A DNA stretch of 64,000 nt from Cannabis sativa (Eukaryota > Streptophyta > Magnoliopsida > Rosales > Cannabaceae). Position 1 is the stretch's first letter. Every line of letters starts with the position of its first letter. The notes below the pieces were generated by a model that saw only the letters and a list, made by a program, of their open reading frames with translations, was not told the DNA's origin and did not search any database. The DNA is taken from NCBI RefSeq assembly GCF_029168945.1, contig NC_083606.1, forward strand, positions 18,564,041-18,628,040, written 5' to 3'. Position numbers and translations under genes: made by a program. Positions 21,380 through 31,196 of this stretch are shown here, one piece after another.

Positions 21380-24300
21380 TCAGTCGGCCCGCGGAGGAAG
21401 ACGAGGTCCGATCCGTGCCTCAAGCGCGGCATCAAGCTTCTTCTTCTTCTCCCGAAATCTGGCAATCATCTCCTCGGGTTTGGGATAAAAAGTAAGCTTG
21501 ATACTTTGATCATTGGTGGCCCAAGCCATATAGACACCATCATCGAAGCGCTTCGGGCACCGGGCGCAGGAAACAGGAGAAAGGAGCTCGGCCCTCTTGG
21601 CCTTCCTGGTGGATTGTTCTTTGAAATCCCTAAGCTCCTTCAACTCCGCAGCTAGAGCGGCCTTGGATTCAATGTCCGACTGGTGAGTCTCCTCTAAAGA
21701 TCTCACCTTGGCGACCATTTCATCCAAAGCCTCCCTGGCCCCTCGGAGATCTCGCCTGGCCTTCTCAGCAGCCTCGGTTTGAGCCCTTAGTTCCTCCTGG
21801 TGATGGGCCTCCATCCTGTCTCTCCGCTGAGCCTCGTCCCGGATCATGGCCTCCGCCTGAGCCTCCCTCCATTTGGCCTCCTCTTCCTTGGCCTTGGCCG
21901 CTGCCTCCTGGCGCTCGGCAGCCTCCTGGTAGATCTGCCTCTCCGCTGTGAGGTCCTGGAGGACCTTCCTGACGTCATTCATGTCCCCGAAGTCGGACAG
22001 AGTGAAGCCATGGTTTATGATGTTCTTGGAGAGGCGGCCAGCCTCAGCAGCAAGCTGAACCATAACGAAGTATAAGGAGAAATTTCTCAAAGAAAAAAAA
22101 AACAAAATGCAAACAATAAAAGGAAACGCAAAAATTGCAAAGTACTTACCACCGTGAGAGAATGGCTGAGGTCTTGAACCTGGAAGATGGAGTTCAGGGA
22201 AGCGCAAGTGGCAAACCGCTTGGGCGCGCAACGTGTGAGCTGAGAAGCAAACTCGCCGGTCATCTCCGCGGCAAAAGGAGCCAAGGTAGGCCCTAGGAAG
22301 CGACGGAACCAGTCCGATAAGGGGTCCAGATTAAGGTCCCACGGATCCTGGTATTCCGGGTGGTTGATGCTCGCCTCAACCTCAGCTCGCAGAATCCTCC
22401 TAAAGGCCTCCACTTCGGCATACCCCCGGGAGTACTCGTCCATAGCATAGTTATGTTTGGCTATGCGAAGCTCCTGCCTCACCTCGTCCCCCGGAATCGG
22501 GGTAAGCTCGATGTGGGGAGGAGCAGGATTTTCCTCCATCAGGGAGACCCCGCCGTCTAGGCCGTGGGCAGGAGTGTCGGCTCTCCGAGGCCTCTTCGGC
22601 TCATCCTGGGCAACCATCTTGCCCTTACGCTTGCGAATCAGAGCCACCTCAGGCTCCTCCTCGTCCTCCTCTGCTACCTCCGGAAGGGCTTGAGGCTCTC
22701 CTGCACCCTCAACGGCTTCCTCCGAGAAGTCCCACCCTTTCCCTTGGCCTTCTCCCGAAAGCACCTCCTCGTCATCCACTAAGTCAATAGTGTCGGGGGG
22801 AGCGCTCGAAGAAACCTTCAAGGAAGGGGCCGGGGGAGAAGAGGTGAAGGCCGGAGGAGCCACGGGAGTATGAACCCCGGCAAGCTGTTCCAGGATGGCA
22901 TCCATGGAGATATCTGTTTCAAAAAATAAGCAAGTGTTAGAAGTCCGCGAGGAACCGCTTATACAAGATACAGCAAATAAGCTACTCCTACCCGAACTTC
23001 CTAATTCGGCCCTAGCAAAGTCCTGTACTTTAATGTTGGCGGCGTCATCTCCGAGATAACTGTCCGAGGGCCGAAACCAGCTGGACGTTATGTAAGCTGA
23101 TGGACCTAAGGGAATAGGTTCTGGAGGGCCGGAGCCCATCCGGGATCGACCTGGGTAATCTCCTAAGTTCGAAAAATAAAATTCCTTCAAACGATCCCCC
23201 CACCGGGTCAACGGCATCTTAAATCTACGAAGACGCTCGTCGAACCCTACGGGCCTATGACTGGTGTATTCATCAACGGAAGGAACATAGCGAATTATCA
23301 AGGGAGACTTACCGCCGCACGGAGGTGCTAGCACCGGGAGCACCCGAGTTTGGTTCGGGGGCCGAAGGCTGTGGCCGGGAAGTTTGCTTCTCGGAAGAAT
23401 CTTCAATACGAAGGGGCCTCCTGGCAGGACGATCCCCAATCTCTTCTTGAAGTATCTTGTCAAAAAATTTAGCTTCGGACTTCCCAGCAATGGCTTGGCT
23501 CCTTCACACCACCGGACTCCCTACGCGAAGTCCTCTCCCCGAGGCAGCCTGGGCCTTAGAGTACGCTTTCTCCTGGGCCTTCCGGTAGAGATAATCTTGG
23601 TACTTCTTCTCTGCCGTGGCAATAAGCTCGTCCCAGAAGGCCTTCTCCGCAACCGGCGCCCTCACATTGGGGCAGATGACCCGTGAGAGGTTGGAGTCAT
23701 CCACGGATTGGTGAGAAAGGATGAGTTTGGCCTTTCTACAATTCTCCGTGGTGACTAGGCCCCCGACATCAAGATCGGCGTGGTCATAGGAGGCGAAGGC
23801 TTGGGCCCTTCGAAGGAAAGCCTGAGTGGGAAGCGTCCGCTGGTAAGGTGGGATCCGCACCCACTCCGTGAGAAGCTCCGAATGGTCCACGGCCCTGAAC
23901 CCGGAAGAAAAGAAAAAGCGGTGGCGGTACTCCTTAACGTGAGTCTGCCTATTATACGGAACCACCCCCTCGTTAGCAGGGTGGATCCGAAACCCATAAA
24001 AACCATCCTTAAGTTTGTCCCCTTTCTTGGGGACGGATACAAGTTCATAAAAATATAAAATTTCCGCCGGGCTAGGAGATCCCCAGCCACGGGCGGTGTA
24101 AAAAATAAATAAGCCTGAGAGCAGGCGGTAAGCTTGAGGAATAAGTTGGTATGGCGCAAGGCCGACAAATACAAGAAAATTAACAAAGTAATCTTGGAGC
24201 AGGAGCATGGCACCGGCCATCAAATGGGTCTGACTCCAAGCCCCGAAGCCGTCATAGTTATGATTAGGCGTCTCCGAATCACGAGGAGGCCGGTGAAAGG

Positions 24301-24516
24301 TCCCTGAGGTGGAGGGTTTGATCCCAGCAACATTAATAATGTTCTCCAGCTGGTGAGGACAGGTCAGGGTGGATCGAAGCTCGGCTGCTTCCCAACCAGT
24401 CGCACGGGATTTATACCCCTCCTGGGCAACGGGTCCCAGGGAAACCTCCTCCAGCGTGGCCATATCTTTTCCTTTCTTCTTCGAAGATTTTGAGCCAGAA
24501 GCAGACATTTTGTGTT
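21380..24516 (-). CDS. Tat antisense gene (putative gypsy-type transposon protein), five-exon model
   Basis: The minus-strand coding starts at ATG 24508 (MSASGSKSSKKKGKD). Splice sites were chosen by GT/AG and frame: coding exons 24516-23313, 23260-22992, 22913-22150 and 22054-21380, with a non-coding first exon ending at 24964. The coding parts add up to 968 codons in frame. The N-terminal part (FGAWSQTHLMAGAMLLLQDY, YRLLSGLFIFY, EWVRIPPYQRTLPTQAFLRR) resembles the Transposase_28 'putative gypsy type transposon' family. The middle is acidic with a basic stretch RKRKGK, and the C-terminal part is a long charged coiled coil (KEEEAKWREAQAEAMIRDE). One in-frame TGA (23504-23506, GTGTGAAGG) breaks exon 2. 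The 52-bp second intron is short for plants and less sure. Its function in Tat elements is not established. Confidence 0.75.
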
Positions 24517-25160
24517 CTGAGAAAAACAAAAAGGGAAAAAGAAAAGTCCAAAGCAGTTAGGTCCCATACCAAACCCTAAATCAAGAAAAAGGGAGTGGGG
24601 GTCCCCTAACCGCTGGAAAGAGGCCCCCTCCGGACACGTGTCACATGAGAAACTCTGGAGAAAATCCCTGAACAAGTGTCGGGTGCAGTGAAATCGCAGA
24701 AAGTGGTTTTGCAAAAAGAAAAAAAAAAAGAAAAACCATCCTATGCCCTAAGCAACTGTTAAACGAAAAATGCATGGCTCTCTTCAAACAAAGCTATATG
24801 ATTACAACAGAGGCATGATAATGGCGATTCTACAACTAACGCAGTAAACATAAAGCAGAACTCGAAGAACTTAAACACTCACACATCCAGAAGTCTCAAA
24901 ATACGAACCCAGAAAGCGAACGAAGTAAATGAAAGCATGTTAATAAGGATGCAAGGAACTTACAGTAGATCGCTGAACTGGGGGTACTGAATGTGAACAA
25001 GTGAAAGTTGAGAAGAACTGGCGAAGGCAAACACTGGAAAACTGAAAGGAGTGTATAAGTGCTAAGGCAGTTCGTGCTGCTTTGGGGAATTTTCTCTCTA
25101 GGAAATTCGAGCAGAAATGGCAAGGGATGGAAAGTAACCGAAATGAAGGGAAAGTGGTGG
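24517..25160 (-). other. Leader and first intron of the Tat antisense gene
   Basis: Reading on the minus strand, a non-coding exon of about 165 nt should run from near 25130 to 24964. It is followed by GTAAGTTCC at 24963 and an intron that ends TTTTTCTCAG at 24517. No other gene is seen in this stretch. Confidence 0.5.
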
Positions 25161-25168
25161 CTTTTATA
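25161..25168 (-). promoter_or_regulatory. TATA box of the Tat antisense gene
   Basis: TATAAAAG occurs on the minus strand in the context GCCTATAAAAGCC. It lies about 200 bp upstream of the GTAAGT donor, a normal layout for a plant promoter with a short leader exon. Confidence 0.55.
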
Positions 25169-25590
25169 GGCAAAAACGCATGAGGAACAGGCGTCATCAC
25201 CTACCAATCGCACGGTAGGGGAGACGCACGATTCGAATTCCCGAAAATCAACGGATCAGATCAATCTGCCATAAAGGCGGTGGAAACGTTTGAGTATCCG
25301 TCTGACACCATTAATGCGCCGCATCAATCATGGGGCGTGAAACGAATCGACCTCCGCAAAAGCGAATCGCTGCATTTAATGCCATTATCAGACGCACCTC
25401 CACGCGCCCCAAGTTCGTATCAGAAGACCGAGGAGGCGGCTGGAGACATTCCTGCAAAAAGCAAATCGCTGCATTAAATGACATCATTAAATTTGCCTCC
25501 TCGCGCTCGAGGCTTGAGCCAGGGAAACGAGGAGTCGACCGGAGACACTTGAACAAGCCTTGGTTTATTTTTACTAAGTAAACAAGGCTT
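25169..25590. other. Non-coding region before the Tat 3' LTR
   Basis: No gene is seen. An imperfect direct repeat is visible: AATCGCTGCATTTAATG near 25365 and AATCGCTGCATTAAATG near 25466, each next to GCAAAAAGC-like sequence and about 100 bp apart. Confidence 0.45.
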
Positions 25591-25600
25591 GGGGGGTAAA
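25591..25600 (+). other. Polypurine tract of the Tat element
   Basis: GGGGGGTAAA directly precedes the 3' LTR start TGTTGCTCC. Confidence 0.75.
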
Positions 25601-26381
25601 TGTTGCTCCAGAATTCGCCCAAAATACGTGGACCAGTCGAGAGGGGACACGTGGATCAGATAACTTGTAAACATTTGCTAAGTCTTTGTGCGCCACAAGG
25701 AAGCGCTGTTAGCATGGGTCCCGGAGGAGGCACCCGGAGTACAAGGTACTCCGGGAAGCTTGTATAGCGTGAAGGCTCTCCGGGATATGTCAGGTCTCTC
25801 CCGAGCAATCAAGTCGCATTTAATGCTGCATGGGAGGAAGCGTGTTGGGACTGTAACACGCAATAAAGTCTGACGGCACAACCCCCAAACAGCAGCGCTA
25901 CAGTAATGATCATTTAAGTCTACCGACGGCTACTCTGCGAAGAGTCACGTCAATCACAAGGCAAAAAGGACATTCTTCATAAAAGCCCTACAGCACCTAG
26001 GGATTTGACCATGCATCACCCATGGTATATTCATTGGAAATGCCCAACCTTATGGATACTTACAGATACATGTGTAAGAACAATTCTAGGGATTACCCCA
26101 CCAAAACACTATAAATACCCCCTCAAAACTCATTTAATGGGGTCGAGATTCTTGGTTTGCAAAAGAGCAAGAAGAGAAAATACTCACCAAGAACATTCTC
26201 TGTATTTAAGAGAAAGACATTCTCTCAAGTGTGGAATCTGTATTAAATATATCCATTAATAACAGAGACTCGTGGACTAAGGCTCATTAACGCCCCAACC
26301 ACGTAAAAAATCTTCATCTCACTTTCTTACAGCTCTTTATTATAATCATATTTTAATAGTTGCCGAAAATCTCGGTCAACA
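25601..26381 (+). repeat. 3' LTR of the Tat element
   Basis: It is almost identical to the 5' LTR at 14051 and is followed by the GACAC duplication. Differences lie in the block near 25891-25904, one site near 25924 and one near 26128. Confidence 0.93.
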
Positions 26382-26386
26382 GACAC

Positions 26387-26812
26387 AAATCAAGAGTTTA
26401 TTGATACATAAATAAGTATCTTATGTGGTAGAGGCAGTAGCTTTGTTGTAACGGATGATTCTTTGTTATCGATTACGGTACACAAGTATGACGATATTCT
26501 CTGATTGTCTTCACTTAGTGCAAACTACTTTGGGTAAAGAAACACCTTTAACTGAATTTAGCACTATTATTAAGGATATCAGAAATGGCTGGTCCTCTTT
26601 CTCTAGTATTTTTCTTTTTCATTGTAAGCGGTCCTTTAATGGATTAGCCTGCTTGCTTGCTCGAATTGCTCTTTCATTGGATACTTTTAAAGTTAAGAGC
26701 CCTAGTCTTTCCCTTGGTCTTTAATTTTTAAATTTTGTTTTAATCGTTTTGATTTGTTGGCTTTGTGCCTTTTAATGGAATTATTCTTTTTTTTAAAAAA
26801 AAAAAAAAAAAA
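26387..26812 (+). pseudogene. LINE 3' end: RNase H remnant plus poly(A)
   Basis: The plus strand encodes RYTSMTIFSDCLHLVQT, FSTIIKDIRNGWSSFSSI and FNGLACLLARIALS. These match the order of the RNase H domain at the C-terminus of plant L1-type LINEs (acidic SDC block, then a nucleic-acid-binding C-terminal block). The frame closes at about 26724. It is followed by a short 3' UTR and 18 A residues (26795-26812), the usual LINE tail. The upstream LINE body is not recognisable left of the Tat insertion. Confidence 0.65.
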
Positions 26813-27549
26813 TAGTGTAACGTTAGAGAATTAAGTTATAAACAAAATAAAACTATAAAAATCGGTACTTAAATAATATAAGCATAAAAAATAAGTTAAA
26901 AATTAAAGAAGTTAATTATTAAGAGTTTAATGTAATAAAAATAAATTATACATACTAAAGTGAAGTTTTACCTAAGGATTTCTTAATACGGAACTTAGAA
27001 AAAGTATAACTAATTATAATTTAGAGATTATTCTTATTTATAACTAACTCAAATTGGGACTTAATTTTTTTAATAATAAATTATAGATTATTCTTAAATA
27101 TAGTATTCTTGGATAGAGGTTCTACTGAAGATGTATTTATAGTTGTCATGAGGTTGATATTTTTTGTTGTTTTATAATGGGTATTCTTAAATTTTAAAAA
27201 ATATACTCCTTATATAAATAAACTATAAAAAACCAAAAATGAATATCAAAGAGTTTATTGTTTTTACTAGAGAGGTATTTTTGTAAATAAAAAAGTGCAA
27301 AACGTAAAAATAAAAAAAAAAATCGTATTGACTTATTTTTGTAATTTTTTTTTTCTAATTTTTGGTATATTATGTAATTTTTTCTAAGATTTTAAATTTA
27401 CATAATCGGCCAAAATTTAAAAAAAAAATACAAAAATATGTTAACACGGAACAAATTTTATTTTACGCTTTAGATTTTTTTGTTTACAAAAATACAGATT
27501 TTAGTAAAATAATAAACTATTTTGCTTTGGTTGTTTTATGCTATATTTA
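26813..27549. other. AT-rich intergenic spacer
   Basis: No gene, RNA or clear element is seen. The sequence is very AT-rich with A and T runs; the longest open frame (near 27362) is low-complexity and unsupported. Confidence 0.5.
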
Positions 27550-27655
27550 TAGTTGTATTATAATTTTTGGAGCTGGAGGACAATTTTATTCAAACAAAAC
27601 AAGACAAAACACACAACCAAACTACCACCAACATGGCAGCAGCTACCATCTAAAC

Positions 27656-28703
27656 TCAAATTGACTTAAATAACTCAATTGCACGAACATCACCTTTTTT
27701 AATTCTATGGAAAGCCAAATTCATCACTCTAGCTTTAATAGCTATCTTTACATCAAGACTCAAAGTTCTAGTTGATCTACAAGCAAGTTTAAAAATACAG
27801 TCATTTTGATTGCGCCAAGTTGCATATATAGCAACTGAGAAAACTGTATTCACAAGGCCTCTTTCAAAGAGAAAATGACTTTCGAACAGAGATTTTTCCA
27901 CTCTTCTAGGTTCGTAGGCCAATCGGTCATACTCATCCACAAAGAAATCTCATTCATCACCTTTTTGGTAAAACAACAATCAAAAAATAAATGTTGGTTT
28001 GTCTCCAATTTAGATTCACAAACAGGGTAGAGAAGAGATAGAAGCTTTAAAAAATGCCCAATTTGATCTTGAGTAAGTTGTTGATTGTTTATTGCTTGCC
28101 AAGCAATGAAACAATGCTTCGGAACACACAATTTGTCCCAAATAGCAATATCATAAGGCACTATATCAGCAATTGTTGGAGATAAAGACAAATAAAAGAT
28201 TTTAGTTTTAAATTTACCAAACTTACCCGCTTGGATAAACTCCTTTTTGTCAATCGAACATCTAAGCTTCAAAAGTTTCTTGAAATACTAGCTTACATCA
28301 CATTTATCAGGAACATCCCAAAAATCTCTTCCTTTAAGATACATGGAGTTAATCCATTTAACCCATAGATTCTTCCTTACTCGAAACCGCCTAAATAAAT
28401 TTAGCCATTAAAGCTCGATTTCATTTTCTACCTTTACCAAAACCAATTCCTCCAAATTTCTTCGGGAGACAAACTGTGTCCCAAGATGCAAGATGAAGCT
28501 TGCTACAGTTACCATTCGAATCCCATAAGAAATCCCAACGACACTTATCAATGGTTGCAACAACTTTTTGAGGTAAAATGCTCATCCAAAAGTTTCTAAC
28601 TCCAAGCAGAACAGAGTTGCGCTCTTCCAGTAAAATAAAGATTCCTACTACCCTAATTGTTAAGCTTTTTGTGAAGATTATCCAGAATGGCATCACAATC
28701 TAA
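27656..28703 (-). pseudogene. LINE ORF2, C-terminal part (RT end and zf-RVT domain)
   Basis: The minus-strand text includes GVRNFWMSILPQKVVATIDK, CRWDFLWD and SWDTVCLPKKFGGIGFGKG, typical of the region after plant LINE reverse transcriptase. It then gives IWDKLCVPKHCFIAWQAIN, TQDQIGHF and ETNQHLFFDCCFTKKV, the reverse-transcriptase zinc-binding domain, and VFSVAIYATWRNQNDCIF. Several frameshifts and stops separate these blocks. It joins the reverse-transcriptase part beyond the LARD insertion. Confidence 0.8.
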
Positions 28704-28708
28704 GGCTC

Positions 28709-30034
28709 TGTTGCGATATTTTTGCACACGCAAGTGTACGTATCGTTTAAAGTAGTAGACTCACTAGGAGTGAGGTCGATCCCACAGGGAGTGTAGTTAA
28801 GTACGTTAAAATTAAACTTTTACTTCTATTTCGTTAAATAAAAAATAAAGAAAGAATTAAGAATAAGAAACTAGTAAGAAACAATTATACAAGAAAATTG
28901 AAAGTTAATAAAAACTAGGGCTTCGATTTCAATTGTTTCTATTGAATATGGCCTAATATGATTATTTTCCTAATATTAATTTCTATGCAATAACAGGTTT
29001 ACTAAGATAATTTATAGTCTTCTCAGATATATAAATCTCAATTACATGCAAACTTTCTACTCTCGTGATAAATTTAACATGCAACAGGCATTAAACACAG
29101 AAACCCTATAAGCTATGTAAACCATATAGGTACTCTCGTCCTATATCGAAATTCAGTTCTATTTTACTATAGCATATTTGACACTCACTTCTCAGATCTC
29201 GCATCAAAATCATAGACAGATAATTGGTGATCAGGCAATTAAAAGTAATTAAGCACAAATAAAATAGAATACATAGAAATTAGGGGGAAAATAAATCATA
29301 TTAAAACCATAAAGAATGTCAAACAATATCCATCTAACCCTAATTAAAGTGTTTAGCTACACATGTTCATTGAAGCAAAATTACACATAGTAACTTCAAG
29401 AAAAGAGATGAAAATAGAGAAGAGAAGAAGAGAAGAATGCTGAAAACCCTGAGAAGTATGCCTCCAATTTTGCAGTTGATCTCTCCACTCTGTATCTGAA
29501 TTCTCTCTTTTTTTTCTCTCTGAAATTGCTTAATTAAATCAACTCTCTTCTGCTCTTTATATAGGCATTCAGGTCCTAAAAAGATGGGAAAATCGCACAT
29601 GTTTAAATTCCCATTCGAATTTAAATTTTTTTGGGAAACCTCAAACGAGATATTTTTTCTACTGCGTCGACCGATAGTATTTGGGTTATAACTCTCTCGA
29701 TATTGCTTGGAATTGGACGATTCAAGATGTTCTGGAAAGATAAAAGAGAGATCTAGAACTTTCATGTTTTGACTTTTTCCAAAATCTAATCAGAACATTG
29801 TCAAATTCAGGCTTGAAGTTTCGGCTTTATTTCCTTGCACAATTTTCTCTATTTTAAATATCATGATATTTTTATCTTTTTCCCATCTTTTTCTCTGATA
29901 TTTTTCTAATCTTCTTCTATTTTAAATCTGCAAAAATAAAAGATAACAAGCGTAAAAATGCTCCAAACACGATTAAAACTTAATTAAAAATATACTAAAC
30001 TTAATCTAAAATTAATACTAAAAATAACCTAACA
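28709..30034 (-). repeat. 3' LTR of the LARD (left copy)
   Basis: It begins TGTTGCGATATTTTTGCACA and ends ATAACCTAACA. On the minus strand a TATA box (TATATAAAG, about 29556-29564) is followed by a leader. The 132-codon minus-strand frame here, also found shortened in the other LTR, lies downstream of the TATA box and is not considered a gene. Confidence 0.9.
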
Positions 30035-30784
30035 AATTCCCTCAAACTAAGCTTTTACTCGTCCTCGAGTAAAACACTAAATAAACATCAAACAAGTCAA
30101 TCTCCAAAACATTAGTAATTTTCAAGTAGCTTCAATAACATGATTATGAAAAAATTCACTTATGCATATAATCCAGAATTTCAGTTCACTTACACCCTTG
30201 ACAGATTTCAATTTATTTTCATTTAGCTCATAAAACCATATAATGCAATTAACTAACAATAAAACCACTTTATGCATGTCAATTACAATCATCAATCTAC
30301 TAACCCAGAATTCCATATGCTTGTCATACTTACTATTCTCCACTAATATAGATTAATGCACAACTAAGAATCAGAAGGTCTTTCTAGGCTTGTAATGTTA
30401 GGCTTAGGGTAAAGGTAGTTGAAATGGTCATTTAGGCTTGTCTATACCATAAGCTTTTCCAATCATGTCACCCAAAATATATTTCACACAATCCCAATAC
30501 CTCTTTTTCTAATTGTATGAAAGAATTCTTTTTTCTTCTTATTTTTTATTTCAACAAGATTGCAACAACTTTATATTTATTTATTTTTTTTTTTTGAATT
30601 TGACACTAGTTGTCAGCTTTTTTTTTTTCAAGTTGCTGCCAATCTAAATTTTATCACATTCCCTCAATTTTCACACTTTTTCTCACACACATACAATAAA
30701 TTTCCCATCCAAATTCCCCCAAACTAAAAATCTACTTATGGTATGACTAGGTTTGAAATTTTAGATATTCATGGGTTTATCTTT
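30035..30784 (-). other. LARD interior, left part, non-coding
   Basis: It starts with the minus-strand polypurine tract (30035-30048). No coding region is recognised. It contains AT-rich stretches and ends with the TCTTT target duplication (30780-30784) of the nested Copia. Confidence 0.55.
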
Positions 30785-31111
30785 TGTGAAGTAGTTGCCA
30801 CTTACGGTTGGCGGTTGACAGTTAGTTCCTAACTGTCTAGGTGTCATAGGAGTTAGTTAACTCTCTAACTAATTGTACCTAACTAACTGCCGTGTATATA
30901 AGGCATTAGTTAATCCTAGTTTAGTTAGCTTACTCTTAATCAAGACACTTGTATATATGTAATACAATTTGATTCATTCAATAAGATTCAATACACTTTA
31001 CAACTTGTTGTTACTTGATTACTCTGTTTTTTGGGTTTTGGTTACTGAGTTAGAGTTCTGTCCAAGAACTCAGGTTGCATGAGGCAACAAATCGAAGCTG
31101 CATTCCTAACA
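30785..31111 (+). repeat. 5' LTR of the nested Copia
   Basis: It runs from TGTGAAGTAG to CATTCCTAACA. A perfect 9-bp inverted repeat, GACAGTTAG (30817-30825) and CTAACTGTC (30829-30837), lies about 60 bp before the TATA box (TATATAAG, 30895-30902). Several further TAACT-type MYB cores are present. Confidence 0.94.
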
Positions 31112-31113
31112 GT

Positions 31114-31126
31114 TTGGTATCAGAGC
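31114..31126 (+). other. Primer-binding site, tRNA-iMet type
   Basis: TTGGTATCAGAGC begins within three bases of the end of the 5' LTR. This is the standard Copia primer site complementary to the 3' end of initiator methionine tRNA. Confidence 0.88.
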
Positions 31127-31196
31127 TTGACGGGTTCTTAGGCTTGATTCAAGAGAGGCCAAGCGTGACAAGACGTGAAGAACATCCAGGGAAATT

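Larger units (their letters stand above)
14051..26381 (+). mobile_element. Complete Gypsy retrotransposon, Tat lineage (dual RNase H, antisense gene), TSD GACAC
   Basis: The element is bounded by GACAC at 14046-14050 and 26382-26386. It has LTRs of 780 and 781 bp that differ by only two isolated substitutions and one clustered block, so insertion was recent. It carries a primer-site-like sequence, a gag-pol frame of about 2000 codons, a hairpin-rich non-coding zone, an antisense gene, and a G-rich polypurine tract (GGGGGGTAAA). Two successive RNase H domains and an antisense gene between pol and the 3' LTR are characteristic of the plant Tat lineage. Damage seen: one TAG in gag-pol and one TGA in the antisense gene. 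It inserted into sequence that includes a LINE 3' end. Confidence 0.93.

Noticed and set aside
29367..29765. 132-codon minus-strand frame in the LARD LTR, with a 77-codon counterpart at 37915-38148
   Set aside because: Similarity follows from LTR identity; the frame is shortened in the other LTR and has no recognisable domain.
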